Source of the DNA: Actinomadura sp. 6K520
Lineage (GTDB): Bacteria > Actinomycetota > Actinomycetes > Streptosporangiales > Streptosporangiaceae
DNA length: 39,151 nucleotides
Assembly (NCBI RefSeq): GCF_004349245.1
Contig: NZ_SMLC01000062.1
Coordinates: 1-39,151 of the forward strand
Reading direction: 5' to 3'
Shown: positions 15,178-24,180 of the stretch, piece after piece
How the letters are laid out: each line of letters begins with the position of its first letter
Numbering within the stretch: the first letter of the stretch is position 1
Made by a program: the position numbers and the translations under genes
Notes under the pieces: generated by a model
Databases searched by the model: none
Told to the model about the DNA's origin: nothing
What the model saw: only the letters and a program-made list of their open reading frames with translations

Positions 15178-16407
15178 ATGAGCCAGGGCATCACGGCACG
15201 GGATCGGCAGGCCCGGCTCTCCGCCTACACGGCCTTCGCCGTCCAGGGGCTCTGCTTCGCCTCCCTGGTGACGCAGGTCCCCCAGATGCAGAAGGCCCAC
15301 CACCTGAGCGACGCCACGCTCGCGCTGGTGCTGCTGATGGTCCCGGTCATCGCCGGGGTGGGCAGCGCCGCGTCGGGTGCCCTGTTCAAGCGGTTCGGCA
15401 GCGGCCCGGTGCTGCGGGTGTCGCAGCCCGCGGTCGCCGTCACGATCGCGCTGATCGGCCTCACCGGCGACAACGATCTCGCCCTCTACGCGGCGGTCGC
15501 CGCGTTCGGCCTCTTCGTCGGCGCGGTGGACGCCTCGATGAACGCCCAGGCCGTCGCCGTCGAGCGCCGCTACGGCATGAGCCTCATCACCGGCTTCTAC
15601 GCCGTCTGGAGCGTCGCCGGCATCCTCGGCGGCCTCTGGGCGGCCCTCAGCAACCGGATCGACCTGCCGCTGGCCGCCTGCTTCGCGATCGCGGCCGCCG
15701 CCGGCATCGCCGCCTCCCTCGCCACCGGCCACCGCCTCTACGCCCGCGGCGAGGAGGGCGAGGGCCCGACCGCCGAGGAGCTCAAGGCCGCCGGACGCCG
15801 CGTCCCCTGGCGGCCGATTCTCGTCGTCGGCGCCGCGATGGCCGTCGCCTACCTCGCCGACTCCGCCATCTCCAACTACGGCGCCAAGTACCTCGACGAC
15901 GAACTGTCCGGCGCCGACTGGGTCGCGCCCCTCGGCTACGTGGCGTACCAGGTCGCCATGGTGGTCAGCCGCGGCGTCGCCGACCTCGCCGTCCGGCGCT
16001 CCGGCCCCGTCCGGGTCGTCCGGCTCGGCGCCGCCGTCGGCCTCGTCGGCATGACCGGCGTCGTCGCCGCCCCGAACGCGGCCCTCGGCATCGCCGCGTT
16101 CGCCGTCGCCGGGCTGGGCCTCGCCGTGATCGCCCCGGTCTGCTTCACCGCCGCCGGCCGCGTCGACCCCACCGGCCTCGGCGTGGCCGTGGCCCGCGTC
16201 AACATCTTCAACTACGTCGGCTTCGTCCTGGGCGCCGCCCTGGTAGGCGCCATCGCTCCCTTGAGCGAGGACAACGGCCTGCGCCTGGCGTTCATAGCAC
16301 CCACGGCCCTGATTCTCGTCGTCTTCGCCACTGCCTCCGGGTTCTCCCCCACCCCTGTGAAGGGCGCCCGGCCGGACGCTCCGGTCATGAACCGGCCCGT
16401 GGTCTGA
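15178..16407 (+). CDS. MFS transporter
   Basis: A 409-residue major facilitator with about 12 membrane segments split by a charged central loop (about 190-215, GEEGEGPTAEELKAAGRR). The first half has GALFKRFGSGPVLR, matching the loop 2-3 motif of the superfamily, and FGLFVGAVDASMNAQAVAVE, typical of the YbjJ/FucP-like branch of actinobacterial MFS proteins. ATG 15178 is preceded by GAGGGGGCGGG. It has its own promoter after the ABC genes, so co-transcription with them is not required. The substrate is unknown. From about 15,550 the codon use becomes even more C-ending than in neighbouring genes, but not enough to argue for transfer. Confidence 0.88.
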   Translation: MSQGITARDRQARLSAYTAFAVQGLCFASLVTQVPQMQKAHHLSDATLALVLLMVPVIAGVGSAASGALFKRFGSGPVLRVSQPAVAVTIALIGLTGDNDLALYAAVAAFGLFVGAVDASMNAQAVAVERRYGMSLITGFYAVWSVAGILGGLWAALSNRIDLPLAACFAIAAAAGIAASLATGHRLYARGEEGEGPTAEELKAAGRRVPWRPILVVGAAMAVAYLADSAISNYGAKYLDDELSGADWVAPLGYVAYQVAMVVSRGVADLAVRRSGPVRVVRLGAAVGLVGMTGVVAAPNAALGIAAFAVAGLGLAVIAPVCFTAAGRVDPTGLGVAVARVNIFNYVGFVLGAALVGAIAPLSEDNGLRLAFIAPTALILVVFATASGFSPTPVKGARPDAPVMNRPVV

Positions 16408-16471
16408 CCTGCTGTTGGGCGCACGTAAGCCCCCGGCCACGCCTGAGCGTCGACCGAGGGCTGCGCCAGTG

Positions 16472-16702
16472 TCAGGCGTCTTCGAGGGCTTGCAGGGCCT
16501 TTTCGCCTTCGGCCTGGGCCTGCTCCGGCGTCATGTCCTGCAGGGCGCGGCTCAGTGCCACCTCGGCGGCGTCGGCCGCGGCGCGCAGGGTCACGGCGTG
16601 CTCCTGTGCCCTTTCGAGGTCGCCAAGGCCGACGCAGTCGAAGGCCACCTCGGCGTCATGGGCGGCCATCTTCAGCTGTCGAGCGGCCTCTTCCAGACTC
16701 AT
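16472..16702 (-). CDS. Small helical hypothetical protein
   Basis: A 76-residue soluble protein made largely of helix: MSLEEAARQLKMAAHDAEVA at the N-terminus and TPEQAQAEGEKALQALEDA at the C-terminus, with heptad-like spacing of Ala and Leu. ATG 16702 has one of the strongest ribosome-binding sites in the window (AGGAGGT, 5 nt spacing), which argues that it is a real gene. I do not recognise a family. It lies convergent to the MFS gene and 29 bp downstream of the MocR gene, so it may be its last cistron. It has no membrane helix or signal peptide. Confidence 0.65.
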   Translation of the reverse strand: MSLEEAARQLKMAAHDAEVAFDCVGLGDLERAQEHAVTLRAAADAAEVALSRALQDMTPEQAQAEGEKALQALEDA

Positions 16703-16731
16703 GCATACCTCCTACACCAGGGATGCGTGTC

Positions 16732-18171
16732 CTACCCCTCAGCACCGTGTGTAACCGCTTGACCGAGGAGTTCTGCGGCCTTGACCAGGTGCGTCTCGGT
16801 CAGGCTGGCATAGCCGAGGACGAGCGCGGGCTGCGCGTCCCCGGCACGTGCCGGGGACCACATGGGGCGGGCGCCCGCGACCGACACCCCGGCGCGTGCC
16901 GCGCGGGCCACGACCTCGTCCTCGTCCAGTCCGGCCGGTAGTTCCACATAGAGGTGGATGCCCGCTGAGACGCCGTGAACCATCGCGTCGGGCAGGTGGA
17001 CGCTGAGCGCCTCCGTCAATGCGTCCCGCCGGTGCCGGTACCGCCGCCGCATCGTGCGCAGATGGCGGTCGTAGCCGCCGCCCCTGAGGAATTCGGCGAG
17101 GGCGTGCTGGTCCAGGACGGGCGCGCCGAGGTCGGTGTTCTCGCGGTGCTCCCGGAGGCGCCCGGCCAGGACCGGCGGCGCCACGGCCCAGCCGAGGCGC
17201 AGCGCGGGGGCCAGGGACTTGCTCACCGAGCCGAGCAGGACGACGCGGTCGGGCTCGACACCCTGGAGGCAGCCGACGGGCTCGCGGTCGTAGCGGAACT
17301 CGGCGTCGTAGTCGTCCTCCAGGATCAGGCCGTCCACGTTCCGCGCCCAGGCGATCAGCTCGGCGCGGCGGGCCGGGGACAGGACGACGCCGGTCGGGTA
17401 CTGGTGCGCGGGCGTGACGAGGACCGCCCGCGCCCCCGTGCGGGCGAGCGCGCCGACGTCCACGCCCTCGGCGTCCACGGGGACGCGGACGGTCCGGAGT
17501 CCGGACGCGTCCAGCATGGGCAGCTGCCGGTGGCTGGTCGGGTCCTCGACGGCCAGTGCCGTGTGCCCGTCGGCGCGCAGCAGCCGCAGCAGCGCCGACA
17601 GCCCGTGCGCCACCCCGTTCATGATCACGATCCGGGCCGGGTCGGTGTGCGCGGCGCGGACCCGGGCGAGGTACCCGGACAGCTCGGCGCGCAGGGCGTG
17701 CACGCCGCCGGGGTCGGGATAGGTGAGGGCGTCGTGCGGGAGCGTGCGCAGCGCGGCGCGGGCGGCGGCGATCCAGCGGTCGCGGGGGAACGACGACAGG
17801 TCGGGCAGGCTCGGCCACAGGTCGTAGGCGGGCGCGGGCTCCGGCGGCGGGGGGCCGCCCGGCGCGGGCGCGGGCTCCTCGTCCGGACGGGCGAGTGGCG
17901 CGATGCGGGTGCCGTCGCCGCGCCGCGCGACGAGGAACCCCTCGGCGGTCAGCTGCTCGTAGGCGGCGACGACCACCCCGCGGGAGACGTCCAGGTCGCG
18001 GGCGAGGTCACGGCTCGACGGCAGCCGCGTCCCGGCGGTCAGCCGGCCGGACCGCACGGCCGAGCGGAAGCCCGCGGCGATCTGGGCCGCCAGCCGCCCG
18101 GCGCTCCGGTCGAGGGGCAGATGAAGGTCGGTCACATCATGTTCAGCGCCGGGAGGGACCGCCCGTGTCAC
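16732..18171 (-). CDS. MocR/PdxR-type GntR regulator with aminotransferase domain
   Basis: A 479-residue chimeric regulator. Residues about 14-95 are a GntR winged helix (RLTAGTRLPSSRDLARDLDV, SRGVVVAAYEQLTAEGFLVA). A proline-rich linker (95-118) leads to a fold-type I aminotransferase domain. There the PLP-binding residues include D287 in LEDDYDAEFRYD and the Schiff-base lysine K318 in GSVSKSLAPALRLGW. Such proteins usually sense PLP or amino compounds and control vitamin B6 or nitrogen genes. The start is uncertain: GTG 18171 and GTG 18135 both lack a good ribosome-binding site. It is divergent from the class I fumarase, but no B6 biosynthesis gene is near, so the target is unknown. Confidence 0.9.
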   Translation of the reverse strand: MTRAVPPGAEHDVTDLHLPLDRSAGRLAAQIAAGFRSAVRSGRLTAGTRLPSSRDLARDLDVSRGVVVAAYEQLTAEGFLVARRGDGTRIAPLARPDEEPAPAPGGPPPPEPAPAYDLWPSLPDLSSFPRDRWIAAARAALRTLPHDALTYPDPGGVHALRAELSGYLARVRAAHTDPARIVIMNGVAHGLSALLRLLRADGHTALAVEDPTSHRQLPMLDASGLRTVRVPVDAEGVDVGALARTGARAVLVTPAHQYPTGVVLSPARRAELIAWARNVDGLILEDDYDAEFRYDREPVGCLQGVEPDRVVLLGSVSKSLAPALRLGWAVAPPVLAGRLREHRENTDLGAPVLDQHALAEFLRGGGYDRHLRTMRRRYRHRRDALTEALSVHLPDAMVHGVSAGIHLYVELPAGLDEDEVVARAARAGVSVAGARPMWSPARAGDAQPALVLGYASLTETHLVKAAELLGQAVTHGAEG

Positions 18172-18266
18172 GGCCGGGCGTCACGGCCGGGTGCCGTGCC
18201 CGTCCCGGGAACCCAGGTCGTACCCTGTGGTCCGGCCCATCCCAATCGCGCGAGGATCTGCCTGAG

Positions 18267-19907
18267 ATGCCTGAGTTCTCCTACACCGACCTGCTGCCGC
18301 TCGGCCCGGACGACACCGACTACCGGCTGCTGACCTCCGACGGGGTCTCGACGTTCGACGCGAACGGGCGGACGTTCCTGCAGGTCGAGCCGGAGGCGCT
18401 GCGGCTGCTCACCGAGACCGCCATGCGCGACATCGCGCACCTGCTGCGTCCCGCGCACCTGGCGCAGCTCCGGCGGATCCTGGACGACCCCGAGGCGTCC
18501 CCCAACGACCGTTTCGTGGCCCTGGACCTGCTGAAGAACGCGGGGATCTCGTCCGGCGGCGTCCTGCCCATGTGCCAGGACACCGGCACCGCGATCGTGA
18601 TGGGCAAGCGCGGCCAGCACGTCCTGACCGACGGCGGGGACGAGGAGCACATCTCACGCGGCGTGTACGACGCGTACACGAAACTGAACCTGCGCTACTC
18701 GCAGATGGCGCCGGTGACGATGTGGGACGAGAAGAACACCGGCAGCAACCTGCCCGCGCAGATCGAGCTTTACGCGACCCCCGGTGACGCGTACAAGTTC
18801 CTGTTCATGGCCAAGGGCGGCGGCAGCGCGAACAAGTCGTTCCTCTACCAGGAGACGAAGGCCGTCCTGAACCCGAAGCGGATGATGTCCTTTCTGGAGG
18901 AGAAGATCCGCTCGCTGGGCACCGCCGCGTGCCCGCCCTACCACCTCGCGATCGTCGTGGGCGGCACGTCCGCCGAGTACGCGCTGAAGACCGCGAAGTA
19001 CGCGTCGGCGCACTACCTGGACACGATGCCGACCGAGGGCTCGGCGCTGGGCCACGGCTTCCGCGACCTGGAGCTGGAGCTCCAGGTGTTCGAGCTGACG
19101 CAGCGGCTCGGCATCGGCGCGCAGTTCGGCGGCAAGTACTTCTGCCACGACGTGCGGGTGATCAGGCTGCCGCGGCACGGGGCGTCCTGCCCGGTGGCGA
19201 TGGCGGTATCGTGCAGCGCCGACCGGCAGGCCCTCGCGAAGATCACCGCGGAGGGCGTGTTCCTGGAGCGGCTGGAGACCGACCCGGCGCAGTACCTCCC
19301 GGACACGACCGGCGACCAGCTCGACGACCAGGTCGTGGAGATCGACCTCAACCGCCCGATGGCCGAGATCCGCGCCGAGCTGACCCGGTACCCGGTGAAG
19401 ACCCGGCTGTCGCTGACCGGGCCGCTGGTCGTCGCCCGCGACATCGCGCACGCCAAGATCAAGGAGCGGCTGGACGCGGGCGAGCCGATGCCGCGGTACC
19501 TGCGCGACCACGCCGTGTACTACGCGGGGCCGGCCAAGACGCCGGAGGGCTACGCGTCCGGTTCCTTCGGCCCGACCACGGCCGGGCGGATGGACTCCTA
19601 CGTCGAGCAGTTCCAGGCCGCCGGGGGCTCGCTGGTCATGCTGGCCAAGGGCAACCGGTCGAAGCAGGTGACCGACGCCTGCAAGGAGCACGGCGGCTTC
19701 TACCTCGGCTCGATCGGCGGCCCCGCCGCGCGGCTCGCCCAGGACTGCATCAAGAAGGTGGAGGTCCTGGAGTACCCGGAACTCGGAATGGAGGCCGTCT
19801 GGAAGATCGAGGTGGCCGACTTCCCCGCGTTCATCGTGGTGGACGACAAGGGCGAGGACTTCTTCGCCGACACCACCGGACCCGTCCTCAGCATCGGCAG
19901 GCGCTGA
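18267..19907 (+). CDS. Class I fumarate hydratase, [4Fe-4S] type
   Basis: A 546-residue iron-sulfur fumarase of the FumA/FumB single-chain type, interconverting fumarate and malate in the TCA cycle. Cluster cysteines are C103 (LPMCQDTGTA), C222 (AACPPYHLA) and C316 (AVSCSADR), matching the spacing of C105, C224 and C318 in E. coli FumA. Other conserved blocks are MAKGGGSANKSFLYQ near 181-195 and GSFGPTTAGRMDSYV in the C-terminal beta domain. ATG 18267 has GAGGA about 9 nt upstream. A second, cluster-free fumarase lies 1.5 kb downstream, so this organism has both classes. The class I enzyme is oxygen- and iron-sensitive. The divergent MocR gene begins about 95 bp upstream. Confidence 0.95.
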   Translation: MPEFSYTDLLPLGPDDTDYRLLTSDGVSTFDANGRTFLQVEPEALRLLTETAMRDIAHLLRPAHLAQLRRILDDPEASPNDRFVALDLLKNAGISSGGVLPMCQDTGTAIVMGKRGQHVLTDGGDEEHISRGVYDAYTKLNLRYSQMAPVTMWDEKNTGSNLPAQIELYATPGDAYKFLFMAKGGGSANKSFLYQETKAVLNPKRMMSFLEEKIRSLGTAACPPYHLAIVVGGTSAEYALKTAKYASAHYLDTMPTEGSALGHGFRDLELELQVFELTQRLGIGAQFGGKYFCHDVRVIRLPRHGASCPVAMAVSCSADRQALAKITAEGVFLERLETDPAQYLPDTTGDQLDDQVVEIDLNRPMAEIRAELTRYPVKTRLSLTGPLVVARDIAHAKIKERLDAGEPMPRYLRDHAVYYAGPAKTPEGYASGSFGPTTAGRMDSYVEQFQAAGGSLVMLAKGNRSKQVTDACKEHGGFYLGSIGGPAARLAQDCIKKVEVLEYPELGMEAVWKIEVADFPAFIVVDDKGEDFFADTTGPVLSIGRR

Positions 19908-19912
19908 CGTTC

Positions 19913-19927
19913 GGCGGCGTCCGCCGG
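19913..19927. terminator. Weak hairpin after the class I fumarase
   Basis: CGGCGG, CGT, CCGCCG forms a 6-bp stem just after the stop codon. There is no T-run, and a CCGG-rich stretch follows. It may end the fumarase transcript before the kinase promoter. Confidence 0.35.
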
Positions 19928-20045
19928 CCGGCCGGCCGGGCCTCCGGAGCGCCCTTCCCCGATGTTTCTGGCCGGTAGGTCACATTATCGGCCCAAAATC
20001 GACGTTGGTAATGAGGTCTCCCCGATGACCGCCTGGCCACTCCGG

Positions 20046-20051
20046 TATCTT
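20046..20051 (+). promoter_or_regulatory. Putative -10 element of the kinase gene
   Basis: TATCTT ends 7 nt before ATG 20059 and no ribosome-binding site is present, as in a leaderless message. It gives the kinase its own promoter, separate from the upstream fumarase gene. Confidence 0.55.
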
Positions 20052-20058
20052 TTCCGCC

Positions 20059-21318
20059 ATGTCACAGTCAGAGCGCCTCGTTCTAGCGACGCGCTACCGG
20101 CTGGTCTCGGAAATCGGTCAGGGTGCCAACGGCACCGTCTGGAGAGGGCATGACGAGCTCCTCGATCGCTCGGTGGCGATCAAGGAGCTGCGACTCCCAG
20201 AGGACCTCTCCGAGGACGACCGGGTGGTCTTCTACCGCCGCACCCTCAGAGAGGCGCGCGCGCCGGCTCAGTTGCGCACGCACTCCATCGTCGAGGTGTA
20301 CGACGTGGTCATCGAGCAGGGCCGGCCCTGGATCGTGATGGAGATGATCGAGGCGCCCAGCCTCGAACATCTCATCGAGCGTTCGGGGCCCCTCCCGCCC
20401 GAACGCGTCGCGCACATCGGCCGTGCCCTCCTGGACGCCCTCAACACCGCGCACAAGGCCGGGATAGTGCACCGCGACCTCAAGCCCAGCAACGTCCTGC
20501 TGGACGGCGACCGGGTCGTGCTCACCGACTTCGGCCTCGCGTTCTCCTCGGGGTCGGCCAGCCTGACCAAGACGGGCCACTTCATGGGCTCCCCCGCCTA
20601 TGTCGCCCCCGAGGTCGCCGCCGGGGAGAAGGCCACCCCCCGGTCCGACCTGTGGTCGCTCGGCGCGACGCTGTACGCCGCCCTGGAGGGCCATCCTCCG
20701 TTCGAGCGCGACAACGTGATGGCGACGCTGAGCGCCCTGGCCAACGAGTCCACGCCCGCCCCGCAGAACGCCGGCGCCCTCGCGCCCGTCATCACCGGGC
20801 TGCTGGAGAAGAACCCGACGCGCCGGCTCAGCCACGCGCGCGCGGTCGACCGGCTGGAGCGCGCGATGGCCGGGCCCCGGTCGGGGCGCCGCCAGGCGAC
20901 GCCCCGCTACCGGCTGATGGCCGTGATCGCGCTCATCGGCGCGACCGTGGCGTCCTGCGGCATCGGCGCCACCGCGCTCATCGTCGGCATGATGCGGGAG
21001 GGCCCCGGCCCCTCCGCGACCGCGACGACGTCGAGTCCGGCGAGCGGCGACGCGCAGGCGCCGCCGGGCATCGACACGAGCACGCTCGTCGTCCGGGCCC
21101 GCAACGACTCCTGCAAGATCTTCGTGTCGGTGCCGGGCAATGTGATCACCGTGCTCAGCGACGAGACCCTCAAGCAGAACGAGGCGCGGCAGTACGACCA
21201 GCCGCGCATCAACGCGGTGATCTATGACGCCTCCGCCTGCGACGTCTGGGTGAACGGCGAGCAGAAGCCCGCCGGCGGCCAGGGCGAGCGCAAGAACTAC
21301 ACCATCAACAAGGAGTGA
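20059..21318 (+). CDS. Transmembrane Ser/Thr protein kinase
   Basis: A 419-residue Hanks-type kinase. The glycine loop is IGQGANGTVW (19-28), the ATP lysine K42 in VAIKEL, the helix-C glutamate E65, the catalytic loop HRDLKPSN (D140) and DFG at 157-159, followed by an APE-type PEV motif after YVAP. The kinase domain ends near 270. A single membrane helix (about 286-310) leads to a 110-residue outer part: a Ser/Thr/Pro linker, then a compact beta-rich domain (342-405) with two cysteines, C352 and C394, that could pair. There are no PASTA repeats. The domain recalls the DUF4115/RodZ tail, but weakly. All catalytic residues are intact. ATG 20059 has a -10 box 7 nt upstream. Confidence 0.93.
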   Translation: MSQSERLVLATRYRLVSEIGQGANGTVWRGHDELLDRSVAIKELRLPEDLSEDDRVVFYRRTLREARAPAQLRTHSIVEVYDVVIEQGRPWIVMEMIEAPSLEHLIERSGPLPPERVAHIGRALLDALNTAHKAGIVHRDLKPSNVLLDGDRVVLTDFGLAFSSGSASLTKTGHFMGSPAYVAPEVAAGEKATPRSDLWSLGATLYAALEGHPPFERDNVMATLSALANESTPAPQNAGALAPVITGLLEKNPTRRLSHARAVDRLERAMAGPRSGRRQATPRYRLMAVIALIGATVASCGIGATALIVGMMREGPGPSATATTSSPASGDAQAPPGIDTSTLVVRARNDSCKIFVSVPGNVITVLSDETLKQNEARQYDQPRINAVIYDASACDVWVNGEQKPAGGQGERKNYTINKE

Positions 21319-21431
21319 CCTGGGTCCCGGAACGCTCCGCCTGGGAATGGGACGGCCGGCGGCGAGGCTGCCATGAAGGACGGCTGCCATCGACAAGGAT
21401 GGTGACGGGTTCCAGGCGGAGGTGACGTGCC

Positions 21432-22826
21432 ATGGGTGAGCGCGAGTTCCGGATCGAGCATGACTCCATGGGTGAGGTCCGGGTACCGGCGGCGGCGAAG
21501 TGGCGGGCGCAGACGCAGCGCGCGGTGGAGAACTTCCCGATCTCCGGACGGACGCTGGAGGACGCGCACATCGCCGCGCTGGGCCACATCAAGGCCGCGG
21601 CGGCGACGGTGAACGCCGAACTCGGCGTGCTCGACGAGGACCTCGCGGCCGCGATCACCGAGGCGGCCCGGGAGGTCGCGGACGGCAGGTGGAACGGCGA
21701 GTTCCCGATCGACGTGTTCCAGACCGGTTCCGGGACGTCGTCCAACATGAACGCCAACGAGGTCGTGGCGACGCTGGCGCAGGAGCGGCTCGGCCGTTCC
21801 GTGCACCCCAACGACCATGTGAACGCCTCCCAGTCGTCCAACGACGTGTTCCCGTCGTCCATCCACATCGCGGCGACCGGTGCCGTCCTGAACGACCTCG
21901 TCCCCGCGCTGCGGCACCTGCAGAACGCGCTGACGCGCAAGGCGGACGAGTTCCGCACGGCCGTGAAGTCAGGCCGCACCCACCTGATGGACGCGACCCC
22001 CGTGACGCTGGGCCAGGAGTTCCGCGGCTACGCGGCGCAGGTCGGGCACGGCGTGGAGCGGCTGGAGGCGGTCCTGCCGCGGCTCGCGGAGCTGCCGCTG
22101 GGCGGCACGGCGGTCGGCACCGGCATCAACACCCCCGACGGCTTCGCCGCCCGCGTCATCGAGGAGATCGCACGTGTCACGGGGCTGCCGCTGACCGAGG
22201 CCCGCGACCACTTCGAGGCGCAGGGCGCGCGGGACGGGCTGGTGGAGGCCAGTGGCGCGCTCCGCACGATCGCGGTGAGCCTGCACAAGATCGCCAATGA
22301 TCTGCGCTGGATGGGCTCGGGGCCGCGCGCCGGGCTGGCGGAGATCCGGCTGCCCGACCTGCAGCCCGGCTCGTCGATCATGCCCGGGAAGGTGAACCCG
22401 GTCCTTCCCGAGGCGGTCATGCAGGTCTCGGCCCAGGTCATCGGCAACGACGCGGCGGTCGCGTTCGGCGGCGCGTCGGGCAACTTCGAACTGAACGTGA
22501 TGCTGCCGATGCTGGCCCGCAACGTCCTGGAGTCGATCACCCTGCTGGCGAACGTGTCGCGGCTGCTCGCCGACCGCTGCGTCGACGGCATCGAGGCGGA
22601 CCTGGACCGGATGCGCGAGTACGCGGAGTCGTCGCCCTCGATCGTGACACCGCTCAACCGCTACATCGGCTACGAGGAGGCGGCGAAGGTCGCCAAGCAG
22701 GCGCTGCGGGAGCGCCGCACGATCCGCGAGGTCGTGCTCGAACGCGGCTACGTGGCGGACGGGAAGCTGACCGTCGAGCAGCTGGACGAAGCGTTGGACG
22801 TGCTGGGGATGACCGGCTCGTCGTGA
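21432..22826 (+). CDS. fumC: Class II fumarate hydratase
   Basis: A 464-residue iron-independent fumarase of the aspartase/fumarase superfamily, expected to be a tetramer. The signature GSSIMPGKVNP is at 313-323 with the catalytic serine S315, and SGRTHLMDATP carries H184, equivalent to the general-acid histidine region. FQTGSGTSSNMNANEV (96-111) and HPNDHVNASQSSND (125-138) form the other substrate-binding blocks. ATG 21432 follows GGAGGTGACGTGCC, a good ribosome-binding site. A 113-bp gap separates it from the kinase gene. It is the counterpart of the fumarase adjacent to glpX in mycobacteria and is probably the housekeeping enzyme, with the class I copy as the accessory one. Confidence 0.96.
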   Translation: MGEREFRIEHDSMGEVRVPAAAKWRAQTQRAVENFPISGRTLEDAHIAALGHIKAAAATVNAELGVLDEDLAAAITEAAREVADGRWNGEFPIDVFQTGSGTSSNMNANEVVATLAQERLGRSVHPNDHVNASQSSNDVFPSSIHIAATGAVLNDLVPALRHLQNALTRKADEFRTAVKSGRTHLMDATPVTLGQEFRGYAAQVGHGVERLEAVLPRLAELPLGGTAVGTGINTPDGFAARVIEEIARVTGLPLTEARDHFEAQGARDGLVEASGALRTIAVSLHKIANDLRWMGSGPRAGLAEIRLPDLQPGSSIMPGKVNPVLPEAVMQVSAQVIGNDAAVAFGGASGNFELNVMLPMLARNVLESITLLANVSRLLADRCVDGIEADLDRMREYAESSPSIVTPLNRYIGYEEAAKVAKQALRERRTIREVVLERGYVADGKLTVEQLDEALDVLGMTGSS

Positions 22827-22831
22827 CGTCC

Positions 22832-22870
22832 CGCGCGTCCCAGTGGCCTGCTCGGCCGCTGGGACGCGCG
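22832..22870. terminator. Strong bidirectional terminator after fumC
   Basis: Arms 22832-22848 (CGCGCGTCCCAGTGGCC) and 22854-22870 (GGCCGCTGGGACGCGCG) form a 17-bp stem with one G-U pair and a 5-nt loop. It sits between the convergent fumC and transglycosylase genes. Confidence 0.85.
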
Positions 22871-22886
22871 TGTCCTCGTTCGAGGC

Positions 22887-23930
22887 TCAGTACCAGCCGA
22901 TGCGCTGCGAGTGCGACCACGCGTCGCACGGGGTGCCGTAGCGGTCCTTGATGTAGCCGAGGCCCCACTTGATCTGCGTGGCGGCGCTGGTGCGCCAGTC
23001 GTCACCGGCGCTGGCCATCTTGGACCCGGGGTTCGCCTGCGGGATGCCGTACGCCTCGGACGTGGGGTTGTCGGCGTTGGTCCGCCAGCCGCTCTCCTTG
23101 TCCCACAGCTTCACCAGGCAGCCGAACTCGCCGTCGCCGGTGAACCCGAAGCTCGGCATCATCTTCTTGGCGATCTGCTGCGCCTCGCCCGCCGGGATCG
23201 GGTCGGTGACCGGGGCGCCGCCGCTGCCACCGCCGTCGTCGTCCTTCTTCTTCTCCGGCGTCTTGGTGGGGATCGGCTCGCCCTTGGGCCGCAGGTCGAC
23301 CCCCTTGCCGTTGTACTGGCGCGTCTCGCGGGAGGCGCGTTCCATCGCGAGCTTGCGCCGCTGCTCCTCCAGCACCCTGGGGTCGACCTTGGGGGCGGCG
23401 TCAGCCAGCTGCTGCGTCGGCTTGACGGTGGCGCCGTCGTCGTCGGAGCCGCCGGTCAGCGCGAACGCCGCGGCGGCACCGCCGCCGATCACGACCGCCG
23501 CGCCGGCGGCGATCGCCACGACGCGCATGCCGTTGCGCCTGCCGGTGGCCGCTCGCCGACCCGAGGGGCGGGCGTGGCCTCCCCCGGAAGCGATCTCGTC
23601 GCGCGGATCGGCGGCGGCGCCGTCCGGGCCGGGCGGGAAGGCGTGGAAGCCGAGGGTGTCGCCGGCGGGCGCGGCGGCGCGGGTGCGGTCCGCGCCGGCG
23701 ACCTTCACGTCCGCCGCGGGCGCCGCGGGCGCCACCGCGGGCTGCGGCGCCGTCTCGGCGACCGGAGGCTGCGCGGCGGGGACGAACGCGTCGCTCGCGT
23801 CCGCCGGCCACGGCTCGTGGGGGGCAAAGCTCTGTCGATCGTCTCGCCTAGGGGACCCGGGACGGTCTCCGTACAAGGCGGTCCTTCCGACGGTCGCACG
23901 CGCATGGGCACGCGCACGAGCGGCTTCCAC
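22887..23930 (-). CDS. Membrane-anchored lytic transglycosylase-like protein
   Basis: A 347-residue envelope protein. The first 130 residues are disordered (Ala/Pro/Arg-rich) and cytoplasmic. A membrane helix spans about 136-158. A helical and Lys/Asp-rich linker (170-240) leads to a compact C-terminal domain (250-347) of the actinobacterial transglycosylase or aggregation-promoting-factor type. There E279 in LWDKESGW is the expected catalytic glutamate, followed by YGIPQANPGSKM and a C271/C335 pair that could form a disulfide. The protein ends in RIGWY, a family feature. The start is uncertain: GTG 23930 has only a weak ribosome-binding site, and the frame is open upstream to a stop near 24,040 but without a start codon. 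The long leader carries a CRP-like site. Confidence 0.8.
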   Translation of the reverse strand: MEAARARAHARATVGRTALYGDRPGSPRRDDRQSFAPHEPWPADASDAFVPAAQPPVAETAPQPAVAPAAPAADVKVAGADRTRAAAPAGDTLGFHAFPPGPDGAAADPRDEIASGGGHARPSGRRAATGRRNGMRVVAIAAGAAVVIGGGAAAAFALTGGSDDDGATVKPTQQLADAAPKVDPRVLEEQRRKLAMERASRETRQYNGKGVDLRPKGEPIPTKTPEKKKDDDGGGSGGAPVTDPIPAGEAQQIAKKMMPSFGFTGDGEFGCLVKLWDKESGWRTNADNPTSEAYGIPQANPGSKMASAGDDWRTSAATQIKWGLGYIKDRYGTPCDAWSHSQRIGWY

Positions 23931-24088
23931 CCCCGGTCCGGCCGGCCGCGGTCGGGCGGCTCCGGATCCGGGCCGCGCCGGGTCCGCCGCGCGTTCACTG
24001 GGGGCCGCGCCACGGCCGGCACCGCTCGGGGGTGCTTACGGGGAGCCACAATGCCCGAGGTCGAGGGAGGCTTCGCAACCGAAACGAG

Positions 24089-24117
24089 ACAAATGCTGCG
24101 GGTGGGGCCGCTGTCAA
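24089..24117 (-). promoter_or_regulatory. Candidate promoter of the transglycosylase gene
   Basis: On the minus strand a perfect TTGACA (24112-24117) is followed after 17 bp by ATTTGT (24089-24094). The -10 box is poor. If used, the leader would be about 150 nt. Confidence 0.4.
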
Positions 24118-24180
24118 CTTGACCGGAACGTTGCCGAAACTCCGAGGGGACCAGGGGATCTTCCCCTCCGGCCGACATGC

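Noticed and set aside
23705..24178. Alternative N-terminal frame for the transglycosylase starting at GTG 24052
   Set aside because: It is in a different frame from the conserved domain, has Arg/Pro-rich shadow composition, and would need a frameshift for which there is no sign.
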